Program-made: the position numbers and the translations under genes
The notes under the pieces: model-generated
Database searches by the model: none
What the model was told of the DNA's origin: nothing
Seen by the model: only the letters and a program-made list of their open reading frames with translations
Shown here: one piece after another, positions 32,849 through 44,139 of the stretch
How the letters are laid out: each line of letters opens with the position of its first letter
How positions within the stretch are numbered: position 1 is the stretch's first letter
Assembly (NCBI GenBank): GCA_034509755.1
Contig: CM067546.1
Span: 13,976,970 to 14,040,969, forward strand
Direction: 5' to 3'
Source of the DNA: Anisodus tanguticus
Taxonomy: Eukaryota > Streptophyta > Magnoliopsida > Solanales > Solanaceae
Length of the DNA: 64,000 nucleotides

Positions 32849-33544
32849 GTAAAATTAATTAATTTCCCTCTGCATCTCTTTCTTTCTTGTTTATCCTTTT
32901 CTTCTTATAAAACATGTTAAGAGTCCTACATCGGAAATGGAATGAAAACATGATCACATTAAAATATAACTACAGTTTTTTCATTCTATTACCATTTTAC
33001 TTTTAAAGGGTAAAGATTATGGAAAAGTCACGTATATGGGGTTTAATTAAAACCAGTTATTATTTGAAGAGGTAATGATTATAAAAAAGTTAAATATTGA
33101 GGGTAATTAAGACCGAGTATAGTTTAAGGAGAATTTGGAACAAAAACACCAAATTTAGGGGTAGGTATTCTACCTCTGCCAAAAAAGAAATACACTTTGT
33201 CGAATTCGTGACCCAATGCATGTAAGGTTGAATTATCTTAAGCCATGACCAAATTGATGAAACCCAATTTGGTCCGGCCTTCCGGGATTTGACAAATCTA
33301 ATTATTTAAACAATTCAACACTTCGAATAATCTGAACCTTCTTTAAAAATAAATATATGCCAACTCAAATTACAATATTCACTTCGACAAATGAACAACA
33401 ACAAAAGTACTCTTGTAGCTCTAAAACGTAAGAAATAATAGTTTTAGATAATCAATAAATCATTTGTCGGGAAGACAAAAAAATCGGCTATATGTGGGAG
33501 TTTAATTTTTACGGTCTTCTTCAAGCTTCCCATTCTTCATCCCC
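32849..33544. other. Intergenic, with a small TRIM remnant
   Basis: AT-rich sequence. At 32917-32945 a piece reads TGTTAAGAGTCCTACATCGG, the start of a TRIM LTR in plus orientation, truncated. The stretch 33005-33170 contains imperfect repeats of GTAATGATTATAAAAAAG type. No exon is recognised. Confidence 0.55.
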
Positions 33545-33662
33545 AAATGTATACAACAACAACATATCTAGTGTAATCCCGCAAAGTAAAATCTTGGGAG
33601 AGTAAGATATTATATGCAGATCTTACCTCTACCTTCGTAGGGTAGAGAAACTGATCCCCGTG
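33545..33662. repeat. Dispersed SINE-like repeat fragment
   Basis: ATACAACAACAACATATCTA, GTGTAATCCC and CTTACCTCTACCTTCG are degenerate forms of a short repeat widespread in Solanaceae genomes. It ends about 45 bp downstream of the RING gene stop codon and may lie in its 3' untranslated region. Confidence 0.6.
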
Positions 33663-33706
33663 TATAATTTATTAAAAAAACTAAACACATCCAAAAGAAG
33701 TACAGA

Positions 33707-34129
33707 TCATGGACTTGCAAATGCGTTTTCAAACAACATCCTCATGAGCTCTTCATTAAGTGGATTGCAAAGTTTGGACAGAAAATCCTCAGAATGGGAA
33801 ATCACACAGGAAAATACTCCGCTTTCACTTTGTTGATGATTGGACACTTTCCTTCTGCAAAGTGGACACGTCCATTGAGACTGTAACCAAATATCAACAC
33901 ACTTGACGTGAAAAACATGGCCACATTTCGGCAGTTTCCGGCACTTCTCCCCGCATTTCACGTCATGGAGGCACACGGCACAGTAATGTGCGTCCCCATT
34001 GTCGACGACGGTGAACGGTTGCGGTAGTCGGTGGTCGTCACGGCGGAACCACCGGAATTTAATACCGCAAATTAAGAAGACGGCAACCGTGGTTGTGGCT
34101 GTGGCTATTAATTCAACTTGATATGCCAT
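33707..34129 (-). CDS. ATL-type RING-H2 finger protein (putative E3 ubiquitin ligase)
   Basis: A single-exon gene of 140 codons. Residues 6-25 form a hydrophobic helix followed by basic residues (KFRWFRR), a likely membrane anchor. The RING-H2 domain spans residues 50-91, with Cys50, Cys53, Cys69, His71, His74, Cys77, Cys88 and Cys91. The spacing is C-X2-C-X15-C-X-H-X2-H-X2-C-X10-C-X2-C and conserved Trp81 is present. Such proteins bind an E2 enzyme and pass ubiquitin to target proteins at a membrane. The protein is short for the ATL family and I do not see a clear GLD motif before the RING. The ATG at 34129 is the only start that includes the membrane helix. No defect is visible, so it may be active; the target is unknown. 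Confidence 0.9.
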   Translation of the reverse strand: MAYQVELIATATTTVAVFLICGIKFRWFRRDDHRLPQPFTVVDNGDAHYCAVCLHDVKCGEKCRKLPKCGHVFHVKCVDIWLQSQWTCPLCRRKVSNHQQSESGVFSCVISHSEDFLSKLCNPLNEELMRMLFENAFASP

Positions 34130-34174
34130 GTCAAATTGAAGAGAAATTTATGAAGTTAGGGATTCATGCTAGTT

Positions 34175-34183
34175 GATTTTATA
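34175..34183 (-). promoter_or_regulatory. Putative TATA box of the RING-H2 gene
   Basis: TATAAAATC on the minus strand, about 46-54 bp upstream of the ATG. This would leave a short 5' untranslated region. Confidence 0.5.
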
Positions 34184-34503
34184 CACTTCATTTTCGTGTA
34201 TTGTGAACAATCAATTAATCTAAGCTTCAATGACACAGTCAACAAACATTCCTTTTTAATTTTTAGTTCTTTATTTTATTATTATTAGTAGGTGTTTCAT
34301 ATTTGACTATTAACCAAGTACCCACAAGTTCTAAAATTGTAAATTCACCTCACATTTTCAATTGATGATTTCACTTTACTCGCCATCTCCATTTCATATT
34401 TGACTATTACTATTATGTACTCAAGATTTTGCATAAGCAATATCGGTCTATTATCACAAATCGATTCATATGTGAGTTTTGGTGGGGCTATTGGGATTAT
34501 AAG
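34184..34503. other. Upstream region of the RING-H2 gene
   Basis: About 320 bp of AT-rich sequence between the TATA box and the Gypsy element. No gene is seen. Confidence 0.45.
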
Positions 34504-34508
34504 ACTTT

Positions 34509-34784
34509 TGTATGGGGTAGAAATGCACCCATAGGTATTAAGTGCATATAAGAAGCTTCGTGATTTCGGAAACTCTAACATCCCCAAAGGATCTCCAGTT
34601 TTCTTTACTTGCTTACTAACATATTTTTTACTTGTGTTTTAAATCTCACATATCCGTAATCTAGATACAAATCCTCAACTCATTTAAGAGGGTCCCCGGA
34701 TCGGATACAACCTACTTGTCTTCAAACCCTTGAACACAAATCTCTAACTGTATTTTTGATTTAAATTATTTTTATTGGAAAATA
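34509..34784 (+). repeat. 5' LTR of the Gypsy element, internally deleted
   Basis: 276 bp, from TGTATGGGGTAG to GGAAAATA. Compared with the 561-bp 3' LTR it jumps from CCAAAGGATCTCC to TTTTCTTTACTTGC, losing about 285 bp from its middle. Confidence 0.88.
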
Positions 34785-34815
34785 GTTGGTGTCGTCTGTG
34801 GGGGGATAGACAGTT

Positions 34816-36470
34816 ATGGATTTGTCTCAATCCGTAGCTGATTTTCTTGATAGACCTAAAGTGAACACGTCACAAAGAAGAAGCATGTCAGGTAAAAAAA
34901 GTGTTGCTCCCGACCCGCGGGAGACTAGATAGGAACATGTGCCTAGTGAACATCAAGACCTGGAAGAACAATTTGAGATGCCACATACAAAATCGGAGGA
35001 AACAATAGCCCCGAAAGAAAGCAAGTATGTAGACAATGAAGATGCTCGAAGCCATCCAGCAAAGAGCCATGAGACGCGACCCAGGAAACAATACCCCAAG
35101 AAGAGGAAAAGAGAACCGCACTCCAAAGTAGAGGGGATATTCAAAGAAGCGGGCCCCCTCGGAGGCTGCATTGGCCACAATCCTAACAGAAAATAGTGCC
35201 ATAATGGAACGCATGGAGAAATTCCTAAGATCTTTATCTGGGACAACACCGGATTTCCACCCCGCAGAAGAAGAGGAAGCCACGGGAGCTCCCGATGCAT
35301 CCGTAGCAAACGGGGGGGGGGGGGACGGAACCTGCGATGCCAGAAGTGAATTTGACAAGACTCGCCGCGCTAGAGAAGGAGCTATACAAAAGGATGAGCC
35401 AGATACTTGTGGCACCTCTTGTTCTAAAGGGGGTTAGAGCAAGAAAGTACAAAAAGATACCCTACAAGGAAGATGCAGCTCTAGAGCGCATCCAAAAAAA
35501 GTTCAGAATGCTTGACATACCCAAGTATGACGGCACGATAGACCCGACGAACACATCATGACTTTCGAAATCGTGATCACTGGGAATGACATGCAATAAC
35601 ATCAAATTGAATCATTATGTTGAAAAAATTCAGCCAGGCGCTCACAAAGGGAGCACTCTCTTGGTATACTCTCCTACCTAAAAACTCTATTGATTATTTT
35701 GCTGCTCTTACATATGCATTTGTTAAAGCCCATGCTGGAGCCCGGAGGGTCGAAACCCATAAGGCAGATATCTTCACTGTGAAACAAAGGAAGGAAAAAT
35801 TACTCTGCAACTTCATGGAGCGCTTCTAACGAGAAAGGATGCAAGTGTCTATGATCTCCGACGATTAGGCTGCTGCAACATTCGCTGACGCCCTGAATGT
35901 TAATAGTTCGGACGCATCAAGAAAATTAAAAGAAAGCTTGAAGGAGTTCCTAACCAATTACTGGAACGAGTTGAATAACAAATATACCATCAATATGAGG
36001 ATATAGACTGATCATGGGATCGGATCCGGAGGGGGACAATAGGGGATATCTCGTAATACCCTCTCATACAGGAAAATGACCCTAGGGGATGGTACAAACC
36101 TTATTCAACTCGATTGTCACCTAGGCATGAAGGTCGACCGAATAAACCAAGGTATGATCAAGGTCAACCCAGAAGAAAATGGGAAGCGCCACAAAAGAAG
36201 TTCGTAAATGACTCAAGGCCACTGAACATAGCCTCCTACAACTTTAATGTGGAGGTCATGAATCTGGTCATGGCCATGAAAAACATGAAAGAGGTCTGGT
36301 TTACGGTGGCAGTTCGGTCCAATCCAAATAAGCGGGGAACATACATAGAGCCGTGGTGTGAGTTCCATAGAATCCCGAGCCTTTCAACAAAAGATTGCAA
36401 GAAATTAAGGTATGAGGTAGTAGACCTGCTAAGAAGGGGTCATTTGAAGGAATTTTTTAGTAGCTGATCT
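34816..36470 (+). pseudogene. Gypsy gag remains
   Basis: From MDLSQSVADFLDRPKV at about 34816 through a charged segment, then 35337-35561 with IPKYDGTIDPTNTS (a conserved Gypsy gag motif). LTKGALSWYTLLPKNSID and FVKAHAGARRVE follow at 35617-35829. The end is at 36114-36467, with CEFHRIPSLSTKDC resembling the part before a nucleic-acid-binding Cys/His motif. Frame changes, stops and a run of 13 G at 35312-35324 break it. Gag would have formed the particle. Confidence 0.85.
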
Positions 36471-37430
36471 AAGTACGCCAGGCAAAATATGACTGAGACT
36501 TCGCGAGAATGTCCAGCTCAACAAGGAATGATCAACATGATCGCTGAAGGAACGATGGTAGGGGCAGTGTCTCAGACACAACAACATAAAGGCTTGCCTC
36601 TCTGTCCGGAAAAATGATGAGAGACAAACCTGAATACTCTATCATCTTCGGCAAAATGGAATGAGAAAGCATCAAGACCGCATACGTCGATGCTTTGGTA
36701 ATTTATGTCAAATATTTCAATTTAACATTAAGCACGCGCTTGTTGATCCAGGTAGCACCGTGAATGTTTTGCAACTCCGCATAATCAAGGAGATACAGCT
36801 TACTTGAAAAATAACCCTTGTAGTGAAAGTTTTGACCGGTTTCAACCTGTCTAGCAAAATGACCGGGACGACAGATAGAGCTGGAAATATATGTACAAGA
36901 ACTGTCGATGAAATTCTTGTTTGATGACCTCAAAAGATAAATGCCATACAATCTGGTTATTGGGAGGCCATGGTTGCACGTCATGAGGGCAATTCCCTTT
37001 ACTTTCCATCAAGCTATGAAATTCATGACGCCTTGGGCGTAGCTGTGGTATAAGAGGATGTCAAAGTTGATAGACAAGGTGACTTGATTAGAAATGACAT
37101 CTAACAATCACAAAAGCTCTACTCCAGGATCAACTTCGAGGTCGAGCAACAGCAAGAGTCAGTAGAAGCCTTCTGCCTAGAGTACCCGACATACCGAATA
37201 CCTCGAGGTTTGTGGCACTAGAGGTGTCAGATGCGGGAAGATTCACAACATAGATCTCGAGCTTACCTTTTGTCTACCGAACGGGCTTGGAGAGCAGGTA
37301 TACTTAGGCTCATGCTTAAACCCTGAGTTCAGGAAAATATTGATTATGTTTATAAATAACAATATTAGTGGCTTCACTTAGTCGGTAGTGGATATCACAT
37401 GTGTGCCCTGGAGTTGGCCCTCCACAAGCT
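36471..37430 (+). pseudogene. Gypsy protease region, heavily decayed
   Basis: Lies between gag and RT. Weak matches to the aspartic protease part appear, such as the LVDPGSTVNV-like frame at about 36737-36765, where the expected motif is D(S/T)GS. Many stops; no continuous frame. Confidence 0.55.
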
Positions 37431-39120
37431 AAACATAGACCCGGATTGTCAGCCCATTAAGCAAAAAGACGCCCCGTGTCAGCAGAACAAAGTCAATTCG
37501 TCAAAGAAGAAATAGCACGACTCATCTAATCAGGAACGGTCTAAGAGGTAAAGTACCCTAACTGGCGGGCAAATATAGTAGTACTCCCTAAGAATTCTGA
37601 AACTTTTAAAATATTTTTTGATTTAAAGGACTTAAACAAAGCTTTCCTGAGAAACTCCTACCCCACGCCCCACCTCGATCGAGTCGTCGACGCGGTGGTT
37701 GGGCATGAGATACTCAACTTCCTAGACGTATCCACGGTATTTGGCCAGATACGGATGAACTCATCGGACCATGAAAAGACTTCAATCATAATGAAGCACA
37801 GGACTTATTGTTACTGTGTTATGCCATTTGGCTTAAAAATGCAGGGACTATCTTTCACTAACTGACCTAGCGGATGTTCTGCCACCAGCTGGGTCGAAGT
37901 GTAGAGATTTATTTAGATGAAATAATTGTTAAGTCCCTGGGAACAGAGGAACATATTAGACATTTGCATAAAGTGTTCGAGATCCTCCGAGAGCACAACC
38001 GCAATCTAAATCCTGAAAGGAGTGCTTTTGGGGTGGGCTCTAAAATATTCCTAGGATTTGTGGTGTCTAACAGAGGCCATTGAAGCCAACTTGGACCACA
38101 TTCAGGCCATAGAGCAAATAATAGAGGTACTCGCTCGAGAAGTGCAACGATTGACCGGAAGAATAATAGCCTTGGCTCATATCTAGGTCATCCGAACGGT
38201 GTCAGAAATTCTTCCGCTTCCTGAAGAAGAAGAAAGACTATCAATGTACTTCAGAATTCCAGAAAGCCTTAAAGGACATGAAGAAGTACCTGACAAACCC
38301 TCCCCTACTCGCAAAACCAGATAAGGGGGAACCATTGCTGATTTACCTGACTGTATCCGAATTCGTTGTAAGTGTTGTGCTCGTCAGGAGGAAAAAGAAT
38401 GCAATCTCCTATTTATTATACCAGCAAGGCCTTAACAGAGGTCGAAGCCTGGTACCCTCACCTTGAGAAATTGGTTTTGGCCCCAGTATTCATGTCTCAT
38501 AAACCGAGGCCATATTTTCAATGTCACCCCATAAATGTGGCCATCACTTTCCCTTTTAAGAAATATATTACATAAGCCCAAACTTTTAAGCCGGCTGGCA
38601 AGTTGGTCAATCAAAATCTGCGGGTACGATATCACCTACCAACCCCGGACCACTATTAAATCTCAAACCTTGGCCGACTTCGTGGCTGATTATAGCCCGG
38701 GTATGAAGCCTCAAGCTCACTTGGAGGCACTTTAGGAAACCAAAGTGGCATCTGGGGAATGGGTACTCTATACAGATGGGGCCACGAGCATGAAAGGCAT
38801 TGGGCTAGGGATTGTCCTTGTCTCCGCCTCGGGAGCCATAATCAGGCAGCCATTAAATGTGTTTCTTTAACTAATAATGAGCCCGAGTATGAGGCCATGA
38901 TTGCAGGTTTGGAATTGGCTTAGGGACTCCGAGCCGAAAACATCGAGCTCAAGAGCGACTTGCAGCTGATCGTCAATCAAATATGGGTCAAATATGAGGC
39001 CAAAGATAGTCGAATGCATGAACATCTAAGTAAGGTTGCCACCTTATTGGATCGACTTCGAAAATTGAAAGTGATGCAAATCCCGTGAGATATAAATTTC
39101 ATAGATAACGCCTTGTCAAA
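37431..39120 (+). pseudogene. Gypsy reverse transcriptase and RNase H remains
   Basis: The frames give QFVKEEIARLI, NWRANIVVLPKNSETFKIFF, DLKDLNKAF and SYPTPHLDRVVDAVVGHE at 37480-37720. FLDVSTVFGQIRM and KTSIIMKHRTYCYCVMPFGL follow, then YLDEIIVKS at 37912 where the family has YXDD (one Asp replaced by Glu). VFEILREHNRNLNPERSAFG and IFLGFVVSNRG follow. RNase H is seen at 38760-39000 (LYTDGATSMKGIGLGIVL, NNEPEYEAMIAGLELA). Stops and frameshifts break the reading frame repeatedly. Confidence 0.9.
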
Positions 39121-40480
39121 CCTAGGCTCATCGTCTGAGGCAACTCAGGGAGAATCAGAGTCCATAGTCCATCTCCTATGCTCGTCCTGGACTCTGGCTT
39201 GCACGAGGTAAATTCTGCCAGCTTCACTTGGGACTAGCGGAATGATATTATCAATTATCTGCAGACAGGGAATCTTCCGAAAGATACCAAGGAAGCTCGG
39301 GCATTGAAAACCAAAGCAGCTAGGTATTGCATGCATGAAGGGGGTTGTACAAAAGATCCTACCTCGGGCCTTTGGCCAAATGTCTAGGGCTAGTAGAGGC
39401 CGAGTACGTTATGCGAGAGAAACATGAGGGAAATTATGGAATTCACATCGAGTATGATTGATTAGTGAAAAAGATAATAAGGGCTGGTTATTACTGGACT
39501 CGGATGGAAGAGGACGTAAAGGCTTATGTACATAAATGCGAGAAATGTTAGAAACATTCTTTGATAATATATCAACCTACTAAACCACTCAACTCGGTAG
39601 TGGTTCTATAGCCATTCATGAAATGGGAACGGATATCATAAGCCCATTGTCGGGAGTTGTAGGGGAGGTGAGGTTCATGCTGATCCTAACTGACTATTTC
39701 TCGAAATGGGTTGAAGACAAAGCATATAAGAAAATTCAGGAAAGGTAAGACATAGACTTCATTTGGGATCATATCGTCCGCCGGTTTGGGATACCAAAGG
39801 AAATCGCTTGTGACAACGGCCGCAGTTTCGTGGGAAAGAAGGTCACAAAGTTCCTAAAGGGTTGAACATTAAAAGGTCACCTCATCGCCGTATCACCCTT
39901 GTGAAAATGGACAAGTAGAGTCAACTAACAAGACTATCATCCAAATCATTAAGAAGAGGTTGAAAAAATCAAAAGGAAAGTGGTCGGATGAATTGCCAGG
40001 CGTGTTATGGGCTTACAAAACCATAGCTAAAACCAGCATGCTGGGAAACCCATTTCTCCATAGTATACGTCTTCAAGGCCCTAATACCCATAGAAGTGGG
40101 AGAACCTAGCTTCCGCTACACTTAAACTACCGAGGAATCTAATAAAGAAGCAATGGAAATAGGGCTGGAGCTATTGGAGGAACACAAGGAGTTGGATTTC
40201 ATACGCATGGCCGCACAAAATTGAAGAGTAGAGAGGTACTTCAACCGAAAGACGAACGTGAGACATTTCAAAATCGGGGACTATGTCCTTCGAAAAGTCA
40301 CCCTCGCAACGAGGGACTCGAACGCGGGTAAGATGTACACAAACGGGGAAGGACCTTACCGAATCACTAGAATTGCAAGGAAATGAGCATATCGGCTCAA
40401 GGATGAATCCAGAAAATAACTAAAAATAGATGGAACGTCAGCCACCTAAAAAGATTCTACATTTGTAGAAAAAAGTCAGG
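39121..40480 (+). pseudogene. Gypsy integrase remains
   Basis: The H2C2-like region at 39480-39560 includes KCEKC with a stop inside. The core at 39620-40050 contains PLSGVVGEVRFMLILTDYFS, IPKEIACDNGRSFVG and a frame-shifted SSPYHPCENGQVEST-like run. The C-terminal part reads RHFKIGDYVLRKVTLA near 40262. It is followed by a degenerate end near 40480. Not continuous. Confidence 0.85.
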
Positions 40481-41690
40481 TACATATTATTTTCACAAGA
40501 ACATTCATTTTTTGTTAATTAGCCATTTCCTTGACAAGGACTGTTCACAAAGCTGGGGACCACCCTCTAGAGGTAACGGACACGCGTTGCACTCTTTTTC
40601 TTGGCCAAGGTGTTGTACCGATTGGGTTTTCCTAGCAAGATTTCTAACGAGGAAACAATTTTAAAAGGGCCTCAATCTTAGCGTGAAACATCTTGAAACT
40701 CGACTCCTCGAGAACTCGCACCCGAGTCCCATGGGGAGAGGATGGAACAATATAATCATGAGAGAGCCTCCTCTAAAATAGACTCTCTTAAATTGGGACT
40801 GCTGGCAATCATCGAACTTACTCGATCGCTTTCTTTTGATAAATCTTGTAAATACCCAAAAAGGGGATCATGTACTTATAGGACGAGTCGTCCCTTATGA
40901 CGTTGAAAGAATGAAATGAAAAGAAAGCTTATCTGATTTTTCGCATTAAATGGCGCAATGAAAAAATGTTCAGGGAAAAACCAGACTCGGAAGCCATATG
41001 GCCCTGTAAAATCGCTTCAAAAAACACAAACTGTCATAAGAGACTCCGCATGTTTAGGTTCTTTTTGGAACCTTTTTGTGCCTTTACATGGAATTGAGAT
41101 GTCTTCCCCATCAGTATCAAAAATCAGTATCTTTCTTCATTTCGAAATTAGATGTCTTAAATCTTAATTTCACGTTAGTGTTCCCGAATGTGACATTCCC
41201 GGATTGGGTCAAGGCAAGACGACCTCAAACACAAATGCCAAAAATTGTATAGGTGTGCACTGGTTGTCAAACCTTGCCTTAAACAAGAAACACTGAAATA
41301 GTAGTATAGTTTCGATAGACGGGTGCATTGGTCATTCCTAAACGGTAAAGTACAAATTAAAAAGCCAATGGATCGCTATGTGATCACAATCGTTGCAATA
41401 AACAAAGCGCATGTCAAAGCGTAAAACAACTGGCAAGAAAACAGTTGTCATTTGTACAAGGGAAGCACCAAGCGCTCAACAAAAACATTAATATGGGTCG
41501 TACAAACCCAGTGGACTAACAAGAAAGAGCATGAAGGCTCAAATCCAAGAAATTGCAAAGGGTGTAAATGCCCAAAATTGTCCATCAAATGGCACGCAGG
41601 CCAAACATAACCACAAAAACAAAAAAAAAAAATATCAAAGGCGTACATGCCCGCTTAAAAAACACTTATATTTAAAAAGGGCACGCAGCC
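40481..41690. other. Gypsy spacer between pol and the antisense gene
   Basis: About 1.2 kb. It contains short repeats of GGCACGCAGCC/GGCGTACATGCC type near 41570-41695. I see no coding region. Confidence 0.55.
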
Positions 41691-41691
41691 C

Positions 41692-43290
41692 CTATAAACT
41701 CACATAGGCTGAAAGAATCAACACCAAAGCTAAGCCGGGGGGCAACACTCTCCCCACCAGAAGAGATGGCAGAAGCGTCAGAGAAGGGGGCGTCTCTTCA
41801 CACAGATGTTCCATATCAGCTTCAGCTGCCCCCAAATCCACCTCTGCATCAATAAGGGCTGAGAGAACGTCAATCACTCCTATCTCCACGCCTTGTAGAA
41901 CCTCGAACTAGATCCGAAGGACAACATGGTCCTAGAGCAAGGTGTCCCTCTATTGGTCAGCCTCCTAGTGAAGCGTCAGTCACTGATTTTGGGCTCGGAG
42001 ATGGGCACGAGAAGCCTCAAGAGATTTCATCCTTGCTTGGGCGGTATCACAATCAAGCTTAGCCCAAACCATCCGCTCTTCCATAAATTGATGAGCTTGG
42101 GACATGATTCAGAAGGTATTCTCACTGGCAATCAATGTTTGCTTACCCCTATCCCATCTACTCTTTAGAGTGGTCCTCCGCTTCAGGAGATCCTTATGCT
42201 TGACCCGAAGTTGAGCAACCTCCTGCTGGAGTTGGCGGTTCTTCTCTACCAACATCTCCATGTTCCGAGAGGATGAAGGTGTATTCTTGAAAAGCTCAAT
42301 AGTGGAGGAAGCAATAACGTGCCCCTATAAAGTTAGGCAAAATAGAGTTAGTATCTCCACTCGTGTTGAGAGCAATGGGTATAGTAAAAATGACTTGAAA
42401 TACCTAAAAAATATGTCCGCAAGATGGGCCAAGGAAGATTCCAGGCTGAGGTCAAAACCAACAGAAGGAGAGGGAGGAACAAAATGGTCCGCGCCCGCAT
42501 CTCCACTTTCCATACTTTGGGGTTGGCCTCGCTGGTTCCAGGCTCCTTAACGGCTTCGATCGATGGGACCCCGCATCCCTGAGTGCTACATCCTCATCCT
42601 CATCATCCTCTACCAAAATCACCATCTTCACATTCTCCCTCTCGAGTTCATTAAATCAGCGGTGCGTCCTCACACGCAGGTCTATCTTGGAAGTGGATGC
42701 CTCGGCATCACCCGAAGCTATCACTTCTTACTGGCCCTGGCTTCTATGGCTACTTTGTCGATGTGGGCCCGAGCCTCCTCTTGGGTAGCACTTTTCTGGC
42801 TAAACCCCTCTAAAAGGGAGACCTTCAAAGAGAAGAGCAGGGAAAGATGTTAGGACGAAGCATAGATGTGCAAATAGTTAATAACGCAAAGCTAACAAAA
42901 GGAATCTCACAGTGGCTTTTGCCCTTCTATTCGTCGGCAAAAAGGGCCTTCCAAGTCCGTTTAGTACCGTAGGAGGCTCAGAGTAATCCCATCAACCAAC
43001 CAAAGATGTCAGGCAGGGGCTCAGGTACCATAGGGGCCACTGTAAGGATGAGAGATAGATCACTCAAAGAAGGACCTGAAGAAGTATGGGAAAGAGAAAT
43101 AAAGTTACTTACGAGCATTGTTCCAATGCTTTGGAAGGTGGCCAAAATAGGTGCACTGAAGATGGTGGGTGGAATAATCACAAACCGACCATACCATCCC
43201 CGGTCATTATCATCCTCGGCATTTGTAATAAGGAGCCCTTGAAAGCTAAATTAATTATTCTCCCGCGAAGTATTCGGGGGGAATAGAGGT
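41692..43290 (-). pseudogene. Antisense spliced ORF of the Gypsy element, coiled-coil protein remains
   Basis: Read on the minus strand, coding-like segments are separated by three GT-AG intervals: 43112-43075 (donor GTAAGTAA), 42910-42823 (donor GTGAGATT) and 42403-42325 (donor GTATTTCA). The first segment contains DDNDRGWYGRFVIIPP. A later one has MESGDAGADHFVPPSPSVG and SLESSLAHLADIFF. The stretch 42300-42020 reads MEMLVEKNRQLQQEVAQLRV, KHKDLLKRRTTLKSRWDRGK, a stop, then MEERMVWAKLDCDTAQARMK and SLEASRAHLRA, a heptad-rich coiled coil. The last segment, 41889-41692, is acidic (DAEVDLGAAEADMEHLCEE). Antisense ORFs between pol and the 3' LTR are known in some Tat-lineage Gypsy elements; the role is unknown. 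Confidence 0.7.
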
Positions 43291-43465
43291 GGATCAGGTG
43301 ATCCAAAGTAAATGAGAGGTGTAAGAGATCCGCTAAATGCTGCAAGCGGCGGACAATTCTCTACGCCTGTGGTGCCAACTGCCCTGGATAGACGTCGTAT
43401 CTTCGGCAGACTCTTCCATTTTCCAGTCCCATGAGTTCAAGAGTCTAGAAAAGTGGGGGACTATC

Positions 43466-44026
43466 TGTATTGGGTAGAAATGCACCCGGAGGCATTAAGC
43501 GTATATAAGAAGCTTTGTGGTTTCGAAAAATCTAATGTCCCCAAAGGATCTCTACAGCTGTCCTTCACTTCCAACAACTCCCATCACCTCGGTTTGCCTA
43601 GATCACAGTGTCGCGACGCGCGTGGGGGTAGTGACGTCAATATGCTCACATCACCACAACTCTCAAGGGTCATAATAATCTAAGTTTTGTCTTATATATG
43701 GAAGACTTAGAAGAGAAGAAAGAACACATTGTATTTATCTAAGCTCACACTTGTAACTCAGATCTCTCTAAAAGCTAATATACTATTCTCAGTTTTGGCT
43801 CTTATTCGACTCATAGCTTATTTTCATATCTAACCTATCAATTTTCTTTACTTGCTTACTATCATATTTTTTACTTGTGTTCTAAATCTCATATATCTGT
43901 AACCTAGATGTCAAATTCCGGACTCATTCAAGAGGGTCTCCTGATCAGATACAACCTACTTGTCTTTACCCTTGAATATAAATCTCTAACTGTATTTTTG
44001 GTTAAAATCATTTTTACCGAAAAATA
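43466..44026 (+). repeat. 3' LTR of the Gypsy element
   Basis: 561 bp, TGTATTGGGTAG to CGAAAAATA, preceded by a purine tract and followed by ACTTT. It contains the middle part missing from the 5' LTR, with TTATATATGGAAGA near 43692 as a possible TATA region. Confidence 0.9.
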
Positions 44027-44083
44027 ACTTTACTTCTATGTCAAACTAATATGTACTTTACATTATTTTGAAGCAGTATGGAC

Positions 44084-44084
<1 letters not shown>

Positions 44085-44136
<52 letters not shown>
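44085..44136. repeat. AT microsatellite
   Basis: About 24 uninterrupted AT units following GGACATATT. Confidence 0.95.

Positions 44137-44139
<3 letters not shown>

Larger units (their letters stand above)
34509..44026 (+). mobile_element. Gypsy (Ty3-type, Tat-like) LTR retrotransposon, decayed
   Basis: A 9518-bp element flanked by ACTTT at 34504-34508 and 44027-44031. The left LTR is followed by GTTGGTGTCGTCTGTGGGGG, a degenerate form of the TTGGCGCCGTCTGTGGGG start common in plant Tat-type Gypsy elements. The right LTR is preceded by AAAAGTGGGGGA. Domain order gag, protease, RT, RNase H, integrase confirms Gypsy. About 3 kb between integrase and the 3' LTR hold an antisense gene. Coding parts are full of stops. 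Confidence 0.93.

Noticed and set aside
34888..35415. A 175-codon minus-strand protein over the Gypsy gag
   Set aside because: Shadow of the sense gag, which carries the family motifs; the minus frame has no recognisable domain.
42260..42853. Plus-strand proteins downstream of the Gypsy pol
   Set aside because: The minus strand shows splice-like borders and a coiled coil in this stretch; the plus frames are its complement.
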